This document shows positions 7,964-18,900 of a stretch of 37,336 nucleotides of DNA, in pieces. The position numbers and the translations under genes are program-made. Source of the DNA: an uncultured Alphaproteobacteria bacterium (GTDB lineage Bacteria > Pseudomonadota > Alphaproteobacteria > Micavibrionales > Micavibrionaceae). Where the stretch lies: NCBI GenBank assembly GCA_900696495.1, contig CAADGI010000016.1, positions 1 to 37,336 of the forward strand. Direction: 5' to 3'. How positions within the stretch are numbered: position 1 is the stretch's first letter; each line of letters opens with the position of its first letter. The notes under the pieces were generated by a model. It saw nothing but the letters and a program-made list of their open reading frames with translations, was not told the origin of the DNA and ran no database searches.

Positions 7964-9931
7964 TTAATAAGGGGGTTTTGCCTCGCCTGCAAGCGATTCC
8001 GCTGCGGACGGGAGGGGCTGGACCGACTGGTCCTGCGACCCCAAACGGCGTATGGCGACCGTTTGTTCCGCCGCCTCGCGCGCGCCGACCACGAACATCA
8101 CCGGGACTTTGGCCAATGAATGCTCCCGCACCTTGTAATTGATCTTCTCGTTGCGCTTGTCGGTCTCGACCCGCAGGCCCAGCGCCTTGAGTTTCCCGGC
8201 CACCTCGTCGGCATATCCGTCCGCCTCGGACGTGATCGTCGCCACCACGCACTGCACCGGCGCCAGCCATAAAGGCAGTTTACCCGCATAGTTTTCGATC
8301 ATGATGCCGATAAAACGCTCCAGCGTCCCGAGAATAGCCCGGTGCAGCATCACCGGCCTGTGCCGACCGCCATCCTCGCCTATATAGGTGGCGTCCAGCC
8401 GCTCCGGCAGCACGAAATCCAGCTGCAGCGTCCCGCACTGCCAGCCGCGCCCGATTGCGTCCTTCAGGTGGAATTCCAGCTTCGGCCCGTAGAATGCGCC
8501 CTCGCCCGGCGCCAGTTCATAGGCCAGCCCCTGCGCCTTCAGCGCATCTTCCAGGCCGGCCTCCGCCCGGTCCCATGTCGCGTCGTCGCCCGCCTTGTTC
8601 TCGGGCCGCAGCGCGAGACGGATTTTCACGTCGCTGAACCCGAGATCCCTGTAAACCGCGTAGAGCAGCTTGCAAAACGCCTGCGCTTCCTGCGTGATCT
8701 GGTCCTCGCGGCAGAAAATATGGGCGTCGTCCTGCGTCATCTGCCGCACCCGCATCAGCCCGTGCAGCGCACCGTGCGCCTCGTTCCTGTGGCAGCATCC
8801 GAATTCCGCGAGACGCAATGGAAGATCACGGTACGACTTCAGACCCTGCTTGAAAATCTGCACATGCGCCGGGCAGTTCATTGGCTTCAGCGCCATCAGT
8901 TTTTCAAACTTGCCGCCGAAAATATTCTTCTCGTCATCCGTGCTCGGAATTTCATCCGGCACCACGAACATGTTCTCGCGGAATTTTCCCCAGTGCCCCG
9001 ACGCGATCCACAGCTTGTTGTCGATCAGTTGCGGCGTCTTGACCTCTTGATACCCGGAGTCATTCAGGCGGCGGCGAATGTAATTTTCCATCTGGTTGTA
9101 AATCACGTAGCCTTTCGGGTGCCAGAACACCGAGCCCTGCGCCTCTTCCTGCAGGTGGAACAGATCCATCTCCTTGCCGAGCTTGCGGTGATCGCGCTTC
9201 TCCGCCTCCTCCAGCATATGGAGATAGTCGTTCATCTCCTTTTCATCGCGCCAGGCGGTCGCGTAAATCCGCGTCAGCATCGCCTTATTGGAATCGCCGC
9301 GCCAATACGCACCCGCGACCTTCAGCAGCTTGAACGCGTTCCCGACATGTTTGGTCGTCGGCATGTGCGGCCCGCGGCAAAGATCCGTCCATTCGCCCTG
9401 TTTGTAAATCTTGATCTCTTCCGTCTCGGGCAGGTCCTGGATCAGTTCCGCCTTGTAATTCTCGCCCTTGTTCTTGAAATATTTGATCGCCTCGTCCCGG
9501 TCCCACACCTCGCGCGTGAACGGCGCGCCGCGCTCGATGATCTTGCGCATCTCTTTTTCAATTGCGGGAAAATCCTCGGTCGAAAAAGGCTCGTTGCGGG
9601 CGAAGTCGTAATAAAACCCGTTTTCGATCGACGGGCCGATCGTCACCTGCGTGCCGGGATAAAGCTTCTGCACCGCCTCGGCCATGACGTGGGCGGCATC
9701 GTGCCGGATCATCTCCAGCGCCGCATCGTCCTGCCGGCGCACGATCTCTACTTTAGCATCTGCTTGTATAGGCAGGGACAGGTCCGAAAGGACCCCGTTG
9801 ATTTTCACCCCCACGGCCGCCTTGGCCAGCGATTTGGCAATCGAATCGGCCACTTCCAGCCCCGTGACCCCGGCTTCATATGACCGCACCGACCCGTCCG
9901 GAAGCGTGATATTGATGTTTTTATCGCCCAT
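7964..9931 (-). CDS. thrS: Threonine-tRNA ligase
   Basis: ThrRS charges tRNA-Thr in the cytoplasm. It is 655 aa from ATG 9931. A TGS domain opens the protein ([16 protein letters not shown]), followed by the second additional (editing) domain ([12 protein letters not shown], HxxxH-type), the class II catalytic core and the anticodon-binding domain ([11 protein letters not shown]). Zinc-ligand segments are [17 protein letters not shown] and [10 protein letters not shown]. Motif 2 reads [15 protein letters not shown], where PSGALHG is more usual. An in-frame ATG 30 bp upstream (9961) would add 10 residues; 9931 is preferred because the TGS domain starts right there. A sigma-70-like promoter lies at 9984-10011. 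Confidence 0.95.
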   Translation of the reverse strand: MGDKNINITLPDGSVRSYEAGVTGLEVADSIAKSLAKAAVGVKINGVLSDLSLPIQADAKVEIVRRQDDAALEMIRHDAAHVMAEAVQKLYPGTQVTIGPSIENGFYYDFARNEPFSTEDFPAIEKEMRKIIERGAPFTREVWDRDEAIKYFKNKGENYKAELIQDLPETEEIKIYKQGEWTDLCRGPHMPTTKHVGNAFKLLKVAGAYWRGDSNKAMLTRIYATAWRDEKEMNDYLHMLEEAEKRDHRKLGKEMDLFHLQEEAQGSVFWHPKGYVIYNQMENYIRRRLNDSGYQEVKTPQLIDNKLWIASGHWGKFRENMFVVPDEIPSTDDEKNIFGGKFEKLMALKPMNCPAHVQIFKQGLKSYRDLPLRLAEFGCCHRNEAHGALHGLMRVRQMTQDDAHIFCREDQITQEAQAFCKLLYAVYRDLGFSDVKIRLALRPENKAGDDATWDRAEAGLEDALKAQGLAYELAPGEGAFYGPKLEFHLKDAIGRGWQCGTLQLDFVLPERLDATYIGEDGGRHRPVMLHRAILGTLERFIGIMIENYAGKLPLWLAPVQCVVATITSEADGYADEVAGKLKALGLRVETDKRNEKINYKVREHSLAKVPVMFVVGAREAAEQTVAIRRLGSQDQSVQPLPSAAESLAGEAKPPY

Positions 9932-9983
9932 GGGGGCAGCTTTCCTGTGTAAATCTTGCATTTTGTTCCGTTATCATGCCATT

Positions 9984-10011
9984 TTTATAGCCCAGCTCAA
10001 GCAATACTCAA
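9984..10011 (-). promoter_or_regulatory. Predicted thrS-infC promoter
   Basis: On the minus strand TTGAGT (10006-10011) is followed after 16 bp by TATAAA (9984-9989). The predicted start is near 9977, about 45 bp before the preferred thrS start codon. This is a motif match only. Confidence 0.45.
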
Positions 10012-10072
10012 TACAACAGGCCTGTGAAACACCAAAAGCGTTTTTTCAGCCCCCGATAGGAGATATTCAGTC

Positions 10073-10471
10073 ATGGGTCAGATGATTAAAAAGACCTGCT
10101 CGGACACAAATATCATTACCATGCCCGAAAGCGACGATAGTACGCTGTGCGTCACCTACACCAATATCGTCGACGTCGAGGAATATGAAACCTGCGTCTG
10201 CGACCCCATCGCCGAAATGGTCAGCAAGGGCCACAAGTTCGGCATGCTGGTCAATTACGACGAAGACTATAAAGGCTGGAGCAAGGAAGCCGCCGCCCGC
10301 AGCTTCCAGTTCATCATCGACAATGGCCGTCACGCCCGTAAATTCGCCTATGTGAACCCACCCGAGGCGCGCATCTTCCAGGTCAAGATGACACGCAAGC
10401 TTTTCGGCGGCGAGATCCGCTTCTTCGAGGCCGGGAAACTGGACGAAGCTCTGCAATGGATAAAGAACTAA
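10073..10471 (+). CDS. SpoIIAA/STAS-like domain protein
   Basis: This 132-aa cytoplasmic protein has no signal peptide. The central part (KFGMLVNYDEDYKGWSKEAA, then HARKFAYVNPPEARIF and FFEAGKLDEALQWIKN) fits the SpoIIAA-like (STAS/SEC14-type) family, in which the strand-acidic-loop-GW pattern and the final DEALQWI helix are typical. Family members are of unknown function. GGAG (10058-10061) lies 11 bp upstream of the start, and a second ATG at 10082 is possible. The gene is convergent with the HlyD-like gene and overlaps its end by 4 bp. Confidence 0.6.
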   Translation: MGQMIKKTCSDTNIITMPESDDSTLCVTYTNIVDVEEYETCVCDPIAEMVSKGHKFGMLVNYDEDYKGWSKEAAARSFQFIIDNGRHARKFAYVNPPEARIFQVKMTRKLFGGEIRFFEAGKLDEALQWIKN

Positions 10472-11871
10472 CGCTCGTTCATCGCGTTATCGAGCGTCTT
10501 CACGAACGGCTTTAGCAGATACTGCATCACGGTTTTCTTGCCGGTCAGGATGTCGGCTGTCGCCACCATGCCCGTGGTGATCTCTTTTCTCTCGCCGTAA
10601 TGCATCAGGTGATTTTTATCCGTCTGGACCCGGACGTTGTAATAGGTGTTGCCCTTCTGGTCTTCGAACGTATCCTGCGAAATATAAATCAGCTTGCCGT
10701 CCAGCCCGCCATAGATCGAAAAATCATATGACGAAAGTTTGACCACGGCTTTCTGGCCGATATGGATGAACGCGCGGTCGGCAGGCCGCACCCGCGCCTC
10801 GACAACCAACTGGTCGTTCTTCGGAACGACCTTGATGATGTCTTCGCCCGGCTTGATCACCCCGCCGATCGTATTGACGGTGATTTCCTGGATGATTCCA
10901 TCCACCGGCGACCTGATCTCTTTACGTGTCTTGCGCTCGGTCAATCCTGAAACGCGCTCCTTGGCCTCGTTCATCTCGATCAGCTTGGCCGAAAGCTCGG
11001 TCTGCGCCTGCGCCCTGGCCGACGATTTCAGATCCTCGATCCGCGCCTTCGCTTCGTTCACCGCCGACTGCGCGCGCGGCAGGTTCGATTGCACGCTGTT
11101 CAGCTCCGTCTGTTTTTCCTTGATCGTGCGCTCGAGCTGCAGCAATTCCATCTTCGGCGCCGAGCCCTTCGCAACCAGCGGCTCGACCATGGCCTTTTCC
11201 TCGCGCTGCAGGGCGATGACACCGCGTATGTCGCTGGCGCGCTGGCTGAGCTCGCGCACTTCCTGCTCGCGCTGGCTTTGCTGCTGCATGAAGATATTAA
11301 GTTGCCCCTGCAACTGCGTCTGGTTGGCACGGAACGTATTCATTTCTTCCGTCACGCTGCTCGGCGCGTTTTTGACGATGTCTTCGGAGAACTCAAAACT
11401 TGTCTTGCCTTCGGCCTCCGCCTGCAGGCGCGTGATCGTCGCCAGCAAACCCAGGTAACGCGCCTGGTTGGCGCCGAGATCCGATGACGCCGCGATATCC
11501 GACAGCCGCATCAGGATCTGGTCCTTGGTCACTTCATCGCCTTCGCGCACCAGGATTTCCTCGATAATGCCGGATTCTTCCCGCTGGATGGATTGAACGT
11601 CGCCGGAGGGAATGATCTTGCCCTCGCCGCGCGCCACTTCATCCAGCGGCGCCAGGTTGGCCCAGATGAAAAACAGAACGAAAAACGCCGCGATCGACAG
11701 CAGCAATAAATGCCGCGACAGCGGCATGTCGTCATCCGTATCAAATTTCGCCAGCAGGTGCGCGTGCGCCCGGTGAACCTGCTCGGCGGCCCATCCCTCG
11801 CGCAGCGCCTTCCATTCCTCGTTGGCGTCAACCGGCGTCTTTTTCTGTGATTTTTTATTTCCGGCGGCCAT
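10468..11871 (-). CDS. HlyD-family type I secretion periplasmic adaptor
   Basis: This membrane fusion protein bridges the inner-membrane ABC exporter and the TolC-like channel. It is 467 aa. It has a cytoplasmic N-terminus (1-50), one membrane segment (about 55-75, LLLLSIAAFFVLFFIWANL), a lipoyl-like half (SGIIEEILVREGDEVTKDQ), a long coiled coil (about 130-300, rich in Q/E/K) and a C-terminal beta-barrel (VDGIIQEITVNTIGGVIKPG). ATG 11871 is preferred over TTG 11877, because GGAAGG lies 6 bp before the ATG. The start sits within the end of the ABC exporter gene, so the two are cotranscribed. Confidence 0.92.
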   Translation of the reverse strand: MAAGNKKSQKKTPVDANEEWKALREGWAAEQVHRAHAHLLAKFDTDDDMPLSRHLLLLSIAAFFVLFFIWANLAPLDEVARGEGKIIPSGDVQSIQREESGIIEEILVREGDEVTKDQILMRLSDIAASSDLGANQARYLGLLATITRLQAEAEGKTSFEFSEDIVKNAPSSVTEEMNTFRANQTQLQGQLNIFMQQQSQREQEVRELSQRASDIRGVIALQREEKAMVEPLVAKGSAPKMELLQLERTIKEKQTELNSVQSNLPRAQSAVNEAKARIEDLKSSARAQAQTELSAKLIEMNEAKERVSGLTERKTRKEIRSPVDGIIQEITVNTIGGVIKPGEDIIKVVPKNDQLVVEARVRPADRAFIHIGQKAVVKLSSYDFSIYGGLDGKLIYISQDTFEDQKGNTYYNVRVQTDKNHLMHYGERKEITTGMVATADILTGKKTVMQYLLKPFVKTLDNAMNER

Positions 11872-11873
11872 CG

Positions 11874-14168
11874 TCAACCTTCCGTATTCTCGGCGGCGCT
11901 GCCATACTGGCGCGCCTGCAATTTGCGGATCACTTCATCCTTCGGCCCGTACGCCACCATGCGGCCGCGGTCGATCAAAATCAGTTTATCGACCAGCGCC
12001 AGCATCGAGCCTTTATGCGTGATCAAAATCGTCGTCTTGCCCTCGCACAAAACGCTGAGCCGCTTGAGCAACCTGTTTTCGGATGCCGGGTCCATCGACG
12101 CCGTCGGCTCGTCCAGCACCAGGATCGGCGGATCGTAAAGCAGCGCCCGCGCAATCGCGACCGCCTGCCTTTGCCCGCCCGAAAGCGCTTCGCCGCGCTC
12201 GCCGACCTGCGTGTCCAGACCGGCCGACGAATCTTTTAGGAATTCGAGAACGCCCGACATTTCCGCCGCGCGCAACACCGATCTGTCCGGCGCCGTTTCA
12301 TGACCCATCGTGATATTGTGCCGGACCGAGCCATAGAAAAGCTGCGGGCTTTGCTGCACGGCGCCGACATTGCGCCGTAAATCGCCCGGATCGATCTGGC
12401 GCACATCCGAACCGTCGATCTGCACCGAACCGCTCGTCGGCTCGTATAAATTCAGAAGAAGTCTTTCAAGCGTCGTCTTGCCCGACCCCACCGCGCCGAT
12501 AATGCCAACGCGCTCGCCCGGCTCGATCGTGAAGCTCAAATGATTGACGGCAGGCGTCGACTGCCCCGGATAATTAAAGACCACGTCGCGGAACTCGACC
12601 TTGCCCTGCACATGCTGCAGCGTGATGAAATGCTTGCCCGCCGGGCGCTCGACCGGGCGCTTCATCAGCTCGTCGAGATGCTTGAGCGACTCGCGGCTCT
12701 GGTTGAGACGCGTCAGCAATCCCGCCACCTGCGACAGCGGCGCCATGGCGCGGGCCGACAGCAGAACGCAGGCGATCAATCCGCCCATCGTCAGCAACCC
12801 TGCATCGATCATGTAAACGCCCGCGACGACGATGAAGACGCTTACCATCTGCTGTATGAACATCGCCCAGTTTATTGAGAACGCGGAAATCGTGCGCATC
12901 TTCGTCGATGTGCGCGAAGCCTTGTTGTTCAGCTCTTCCCAGTTGCGCTGCGTGTGTCCTTCGGCGGCCTGCACCTTGATCGTTTCGAGGCCGGTGAATG
13001 TCTCGAACAGCAGCGCATTCTTGAGCGCGCTTTCATTCAGTGATTCCTTGACCACCTTCTCGAGCGGCTTTTGCAGCATCAGCCCCATGCCGACCACGAA
13101 CGGAATCGCCGCCAGCGGAACGAAGGCGATCGGCCCGCCGATGATCGCGATGAAGCCGATGAATAAAAATACGAACGGCAGGTCGATCAGCGCCGCCATG
13201 GTCGCCGAGGTGAAGAAATCGCGGATGGATTCGAATTCGCGCATTTTGCTGGCCAGCACCCCGGCGCTCGACGGCCGCGCCGCCATGGTCATACCGAGAA
13301 TCTGCTGGAACAGTTCGGCCGAGATTTTGACGTCCGCCTTGCTGCCGGCATAGTCGAGGAATTGGGCCCGGAGGTTTTTCAGGATGAAATCGAAGATATA
13401 GACGATCAGGATACCGATCGCGAGTGCCCACAGCGTCTCGAACGCCTTGTTTGGAACGACCCTGTCATACACGTTCATGACGTACAGCGAGCTGGCGATA
13501 CTGAATAGGTTGATCATCACTGCCGCGATCATGACCTCGCTATAGAGCGTCTTGTTGCGCCAGAAAGCCGACCAGAACCAGTCCCGTGCGCTTTCGATCT
13601 CGGCCGGACCGGCCCGCTCGTCCGTACGCGCCACCGGACGTACGAAGAAGGCATAGCCTATATACAGGCGCTTTAAAGCCTCCAGCGTTAACGATTGCCG
13701 CTCCTGCGGGGTTTCCGGGAACTGGACCACGAAACGTGTCTCCGGGTGTACCTGTACGTCCTTGCCTTCTTCCTTTTTAGGGGGGTGTTTGGGCGGGTAT
13801 TTGATGTCCCAGAGGATACAGGCCTGTTCGTGCTCCAAAGTCAGGATACAGGGCAGGTTCGGGGCTATAGCCAGGGATTCGAGGCTCCGGTCGGCCAGGA
13901 CGGCCTGTAAATCGGCCCTTTCGGCGGCCCGGATGAATAAAGCGGGCGGAAACCCCCCTTCCTTCGGGATGGGCAGGCCTGCGGTCAGGGAGGCCGGACT
14001 GGTCCGGCGGCCGTAATGGCCCGCCAGCAGCTGCAGGGCGTCGATTAAAGGGGTATGGATCGCAAGCCTGTCGGCCTGCAGGGGCCACCCGCCCGGCGGC
14101 TGGGCCGGGCCTGTGTCTTTAAGGGATTCCGCAGAGTCGGATTGTTTGTCAGCTTGTTCTTTGCTCAC
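11874..14168 (-). CDS. Type I secretion ABC exporter, LapB-like
   Basis: This inner-membrane ATPase/permease powers one-step export of RTX proteins. It is 764 aa with a GTG start. The domains are an acidic N-terminal tail, a C39-peptidase-like domain (about 35-170), a six-helix transmembrane domain (about 190-490) and a nucleotide-binding domain. The last has Walker A GAVGSGKTT, signature LSGGQRQAVAIARALL, Walker B ILVLDEPT and switch His LITHKG. The N-terminal domain reads LQLLAGHYGRR where a C39 protease has its catalytic Cys. It is thus a non-proteolytic C39-like domain, as in exporters of RTX proteins without a cleaved leader. The pairing with adaptor, TolC homolog and giant adhesin resembles LapBCE-LapA systems. 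Confidence 0.93.
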   Translation of the reverse strand: MSKEQADKQSDSAESLKDTGPAQPPGGWPLQADRLAIHTPLIDALQLLAGHYGRRTSPASLTAGLPIPKEGGFPPALFIRAAERADLQAVLADRSLESLAIAPNLPCILTLEHEQACILWDIKYPPKHPPKKEEGKDVQVHPETRFVVQFPETPQERQSLTLEALKRLYIGYAFFVRPVARTDERAGPAEIESARDWFWSAFWRNKTLYSEVMIAAVMINLFSIASSLYVMNVYDRVVPNKAFETLWALAIGILIVYIFDFILKNLRAQFLDYAGSKADVKISAELFQQILGMTMAARPSSAGVLASKMREFESIRDFFTSATMAALIDLPFVFLFIGFIAIIGGPIAFVPLAAIPFVVGMGLMLQKPLEKVVKESLNESALKNALLFETFTGLETIKVQAAEGHTQRNWEELNNKASRTSTKMRTISAFSINWAMFIQQMVSVFIVVAGVYMIDAGLLTMGGLIACVLLSARAMAPLSQVAGLLTRLNQSRESLKHLDELMKRPVERPAGKHFITLQHVQGKVEFRDVVFNYPGQSTPAVNHLSFTIEPGERVGIIGAVGSGKTTLERLLLNLYEPTSGSVQIDGSDVRQIDPGDLRRNVGAVQQSPQLFYGSVRHNITMGHETAPDRSVLRAAEMSGVLEFLKDSSAGLDTQVGERGEALSGGQRQAVAIARALLYDPPILVLDEPTASMDPASENRLLKRLSVLCEGKTTILITHKGSMLALVDKLILIDRGRMVAYGPKDEVIRKLQARQYGSAAENTEG

Positions 14169-14262
14169 CGGAAGACCTGAAGGATGAAAAAACGCCTTAA
14201 ATCATAATTCTGCAATTAAAGGATTTTGTGCCGAAAAAATCAGCCCAAAATCCGAAAATTGC

Positions 14263-15660
14263 CTAGCGCGCCTTCATCTGTTCTTCCTTGGACCATGTCT
14301 CGCCGGAAGCGATGGCGCTCTCTCTAGGATACTCGACACCCAGCGTCGGGAGCAAGGCGCCTTTCAGAGCGAGCAGGCGGTACACAGCGAACATCTCGAG
14401 GAATTCCGAATTGATCGTGTTGGTGCGCGAGACGAACAGTTCGTTCTGCGCATCAAGAACGTCAAGCAGCGTGCGGCGGTCCAGGTTGAACTGGTCCTGG
14501 TAGGCCTTCACGACTTCGGTGTTGGCGGCGGCCTGCGTCGCGAATTCGCGGGCGCGCTCGCCGGCGGAAACCATGCTGGCCCATGTCGAGCGCACGTCGT
14601 TTTCAACGGCGCGCGCTGCGCGGGCGCGGGCTTCTTTCGATTGCTGGTGACGGTGGATGAATTCACGCGCGCGCGCGGAGTCTGCGCCGCCGCGGTAGAG
14701 GTTCCAGTTCATGACCAGGAGAGCCGAGGCGCCGCGGTTGGTGCCGTCGATGCCTTCAATATTGTGACCCTGGTTCGCATTCAGCTCCAGATCCAGTTGC
14801 GGATAGAAGGTCGACTTCGTGCCCTGCGCTTCAGCGTAGGCGACTTCGATGTCGGATGCGAAAATGTCGAGCGTCGGGCTGTGCGCCAGAGTCTTGTCGA
14901 CTTCGGTATCGACATCCTGGCTCAGCGTACCGAACGGAATTTCCGGGAGCTGCAACTGGCCTGCGTCATCGCCGGTTTCGGCGCGGTACTGCGCTTCCGC
15001 GGTGCGGAGCGATTGGCGGATGCTGCTTTCCGTCGCGCGGGCGGCGGCGAGGCGTGCGTTTGCTTGCTCGTTGTCTGCTTGCGTCGAACGGCCGGCGTTA
15101 ACGCCCTGCTTGATCTGGTCGAGGATGCTGAGGTGCGCGTCGACGTTCTGGCGCGCGATCACGAGGATCTGGCGCTGGCGCAGAACTTCAAGATACGCCT
15201 CGACGACCGAAAGGCCGACGAGTTCCGCGGTTTCGCGGACACGGTTTGCCGAAGAATTCACGCGGGCTTTCTGGCGCGCGACTTCATATTTCGTTTCGAA
15301 ACCGTCGAACAGCATTTGCGTCAGCGTCAAAGACACGAGGTAACGCCACATCGTTTCCGTTTCATCGGTGACTTCGCTGTCGGTGTATTCAGGGCCGGTG
15401 TCGGCGCGCATGTCGACCGAAGGAAGATATCCGGCACGGCCTTGTCTGAGTTCTTCATCGGTGGCGCGGCGCGAAGCGGCGACTTCGCCGTATTCCGGAT
15501 TCGTGTTCACGCCCGTGGCGACTGCGTCACGGAGCGAGATGCTTAAGGACGGATGGAGCGGCTTGTCCTGCTGCGCGAGGGCGACGCCTGCGATGCCGGA
15601 CATGAGCGCGACAGCCGAAGCCGTCAGACAAAATCTGCGAATGGAATTTCTGGAAAGCAC
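14263..15660 (-). CDS. TolC-family outer membrane channel for type I secretion
   Basis: This protein forms the outer-membrane and periplasmic tunnel of the type I exporter. It is 465 aa with a signal peptide (region FCLTASAVALMSGIAGVALA, then QQDKP) and two repeated helical-hairpin/OEP units: SLRDAVATGVNTNPEYGEVA in the first and VVKAYQDQFNLDRRTLLDVLDAQNELF in the second, both typical of AggA/LapE-like proteins. Start choice: an ATG at 15669 has GAGAGG directly abutting it, too close to work well. A GTG three codons later (15660) has the same GAGAGG at 9 bp and is preferred. It lies between the adhesin and the ABC exporter, all on one strand. Confidence 0.92.
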   Translation of the reverse strand: MLSRNSIRRFCLTASAVALMSGIAGVALAQQDKPLHPSLSISLRDAVATGVNTNPEYGEVAASRRATDEELRQGRAGYLPSVDMRADTGPEYTDSEVTDETETMWRYLVSLTLTQMLFDGFETKYEVARQKARVNSSANRVRETAELVGLSVVEAYLEVLRQRQILVIARQNVDAHLSILDQIKQGVNAGRSTQADNEQANARLAAARATESSIRQSLRTAEAQYRAETGDDAGQLQLPEIPFGTLSQDVDTEVDKTLAHSPTLDIFASDIEVAYAEAQGTKSTFYPQLDLELNANQGHNIEGIDGTNRGASALLVMNWNLYRGGADSARAREFIHRHQQSKEARARAARAVENDVRSTWASMVSAGERAREFATQAAANTEVVKAYQDQFNLDRRTLLDVLDAQNELFVSRTNTINSEFLEMFAVYRLLALKGALLPTLGVEYPRESAIASGETWSKEEQMKAR

Positions 15661-15710
15661 GTTCTGCATCCTCTCGATGAATCAGTTTACTTTTTTGATA
15701 TTTTCAGCCG

Positions 15711-15728
15711 GAAGTTATCCACAACTTC
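15711..15728 (-). promoter_or_regulatory. Inverted repeat containing a perfect DnaA-box 9-mer upstream of the TolC-like gene
   Basis: GAAGTT (15711-15716) and AACTTC (15723-15728) flank a 6-bp spacer. The element contains TTATCCACA (15715-15723), the DnaA-box consensus. It lies about 50 bp upstream of the TolC-like start, in a possible promoter region. A single box could serve in DnaA-dependent regulation or occur by chance. Confidence 0.4.
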
Positions 15729-15821
15729 AACGACTTCCCTTTTATAAGAACTTTTATGGGTCTTGGCAAGCCCGTTCCCATAATTTTTTCTTATTTTTTA
15801 GAGGATTAGCCCTCTATTTAA

Positions 15822-15855
15822 AGAGAAAAACCCGGGGCTTTGGCAAGCCCCGGGT
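15822..15855 (-). terminator. Rho-independent terminator after the adhesin gene
   Basis: CCCGGGGCTT (15831-15840) and AAGCCCCGGG (15845-15854) form a 10-bp stem. On the minus strand it is followed by TTTTTCTC. It lies 56 bp beyond the adhesin stop and would separate the adhesin transcript from the exporter genes, or reduce read-through into them. Confidence 0.85.
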
Positions 15856-15910
15856 CGGAGAGATTGACCGGCCGCGTTAACGAACCGGACTTTCTGTTAA
15901 GAAACCTTGA

Positions 15911-18900
15911 TTAAACGGCGTTCCCGTCGTTGGTGATCTGCTGGATGTTAAGGCCAACAATCCCCTCGAGCGTTGCAATCGCGGTCGCGCCCGCCAGGCC
16001 GCCAACGCCGTCGGCATTGACATGGATGGTGGTGTTGCCGCCCGACTCCGTCTTGAAGACGAAATCGTTAATGCTGTCCTGGACCGAGTTGTAGCCGACC
16101 AGCAGGCCCGAAACGTCGAGGATATCGCCGATTTCGAAGTCCTTGACCGTGTCGACGCCTTCGCCGCCCAGATTGACGAACTTGAACACGTCATCGCCCG
16201 AACCGCCATACAGCGTGTCGTTGCCGGCGCCGCCCGTGATCACATCGTCGCCCTCTTGGCCGAAGATGATGTCGTTGCCGGCGCCGCCGCTCAGCGTGTC
16301 GTTGCCGCCCTGGCGGCCCTGGCCGTTGCTGACCGTTTCATCGGACATCGCAACAGCGTTCGCTTTGATGTAAGCGATCGTGTCGTCGCGGTCCCAGGCG
16401 GCGTTGGTGCCGAGGCCGGCTTCGAGCAGTTCGATCACCTGCCAGCCTGCGCCGGGGTTGGTCGACAGACCCTGCGCCGTTGCCAGGGCATCGGTGTTGA
16501 TCGTGTCGCCGAAGATCAGGTCGTTGCCGTCGCCGCCGGTCAGGACGTCATCGCCCGTCTCCGTCAGCTGGTTCAGCGGGTTGAGGTTCTGGAACGCCGC
16601 GTCGAGGTCGTTCGCATTCTGAACGTCCACGGCATCGCCGTTCTCGTCAATCGTGTCGAGACGCGCCAGCGTCGTGCCGCTGATATCGATGCCGACTGCG
16701 ACGAGCTGGCTCTTCGCCTGCAGCTGGCCGACTTCGTCGCTGCCGTCCGAAACGCCATGGATCTCGTTCATAACGGTTTGCGCGTTGTTGTTCGCGTTGA
16801 CGGTCTGGCCGCTGGTGCCGACATAGTGGTTCGGCTCGCCGTCCGAAACGAAATACGTATATGTATCTGCGTTTGCGATCGGGTCATTGGTCAGGTTGCC
16901 GTTCAGCCAGTTGAGAGCGCTGATCATCGGCGCTTCATAGTTGGTGAACTGCTGGTTGTTATTGTCCATAGCCTGGACGAACGACACGGCGCTGTTGTAG
17001 CCGGCAGTGTCCGTAACCGTGAACGTGCCCGATGCGAACGCCGTCGTGCCGAACGGAACGACATGAACCTTGATCGTGCCCGTGTCGTAGTTGTTGAAAT
17101 CCTGCAGCAGGTGCGAAACCGCATCCTTCAGCAGTTGCAGCTTCGAGCCGGGGCCTTCGCCCATCGAGCCGGAGATGTCCAGGATAAGGACGACATTGAA
17201 GTCCTTGTTCTGTGCGATCTGCTTCGAACCGCCGACATCGCCGATCAGGATATCAGCAGCGCGTTTGCCGATGATTTCGCCATGGTCGCAGCCGATGCGG
17301 TGCTCGATTTTCGAACCTGATTTGTCGTCGACGTTTTCGCCAACCACGAGGATCGGCTGGTTGCCTTCGACAGTCAGCGTCGCCGTGCTGGAGTCGCCGT
17401 CGCGGTCCGTCAGCGTATAGACGAACTGGTCCGGACCCTGGTCGGGCGGGCAGTCATGCGACGAAACGATGATGTTCTGAACCGTGAACGATGCGATCGG
17501 CAGGGCCGAGTTTGCAACCGTGCTGAGGTCGACGCCGACGATTTGCTGGCCGCCGAAGCTCGACGAGTTCAGCGTGAACGAGGCGATGCCGTCCGCATGC
17601 GGGACCGGGCCGACGTCGAATTCGCCGGTCACGGTCTGGCCGTTCGCCAGGTGAACGACATAGTCGATGCCGCCTTGCTTGTTGTTGGTGCCAAGGTCCG
17701 CGATCGTGATCGTCACCTTGTCGGAGGCTGCGAAATCAACTTCCAGTTTTTCGCCGGTATAGATGTTGTCCGGCGCGATGCCGATACCGCCGCCGTCGCC
17801 ATTGTCGTACCAGGTCAGGTCGGCGCCGTTGGCCGATTTAACCGTGATGCCGTTCTTGGTGACGGTGTTCTGGATGCCGGTGAAGTTCGAGGCGCCCGGG
17901 CTCATCGATGACGTCGTGCCGCCGCCCTGATAAGGCAGTGCGAACGGCGTGTAGGTGTACGAACCGTCAGCCGAGATTTTCAGCTGGCCGTACTGGCCGT
18001 TGATCGTCGCTTCGCCGGCATTCGGAACATTGACCGATGTGCCGCCGAAAGCGATTTTCGTCACTTTGTTCGGTGTGTCGTTGCTGAGGTCGTCGGCAGC
18101 GCCTGCGCCGCCGTTCGCGCCGGTAACAACGTTACCTGTGCGTACGCCTTCGCCCGTATTGACGTCGTTTTTCGCGATCGGCGCGTCGTCGACAACATTG
18201 ACCGTGATGCTGGTCGATGCCGTGTCGCCGTCCGAGTCCGTGCCGACCACGCCGAAATTCAGCGTGATGACATCGTTCGGGTTCGAGCCGTCCTGGTGGT
18301 CGAGAACGCGGTTCAGCGTGAAGGTGTAATCGCCGGTTGCCGGGTCGATCGTCAGCGTGAAGACATTCGTCGCGCCGCCGTTGACTGTGCCGACATAGCC
18401 GTTCGCCGTCTGCGTGATCGTAACCGTCTCGCCGAGCGAGGTCAGGTTGCCGTTCAGTTTCGAGCCGCTCGAGCTGGTGATGCCGTCCGGCTTGATCGTG
18501 CCGGGGCCGTCGCCGAAGAAGTCGGCGTCGACAGTGCCGGTCTCGACGATCGGGCCGAGGAACGTTTCATCGACAACTTCCGCTGCCGGCTTGATGATGA
18601 TCGGTTTGTCGTCGTTGTCGACGCGGATCGTCAGTTTCGCCGTGTCGGTGGCGCCGTCATTGTCGTTCATCGTGTACGTGAAGACATCGCTGCCGTCCGT
18701 ACCGTTGTTCGGCGTATAGGAGTACTCGCCGTTCGCCGCGATCGTCAGCACGCCGTGCGCGCCGTTGATGTTGACGGTGCCAACAGCCGGAACCGGGGTC
18801 GTGGTGCCGTTGAACGTAACGGAGATGACGGCGCCCGGGCCGTCTTCGCCGTGATCGTCGTTGCCCAGCACATTGCCGGTGACAGTATTGCCGTCCGTGA

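Noticed and set aside
8342-9883. 513-aa open frame on the plus strand
   Set aside because: It is the antisense shadow of thrS, with no recognisable domain.
15715-15723. DnaA box as evidence of a replication origin at 15.7 kb
   Set aside because: A single box in a short promoter region without an AT-rich unwinding element is not enough. It is kept only as a regulatory candidate.
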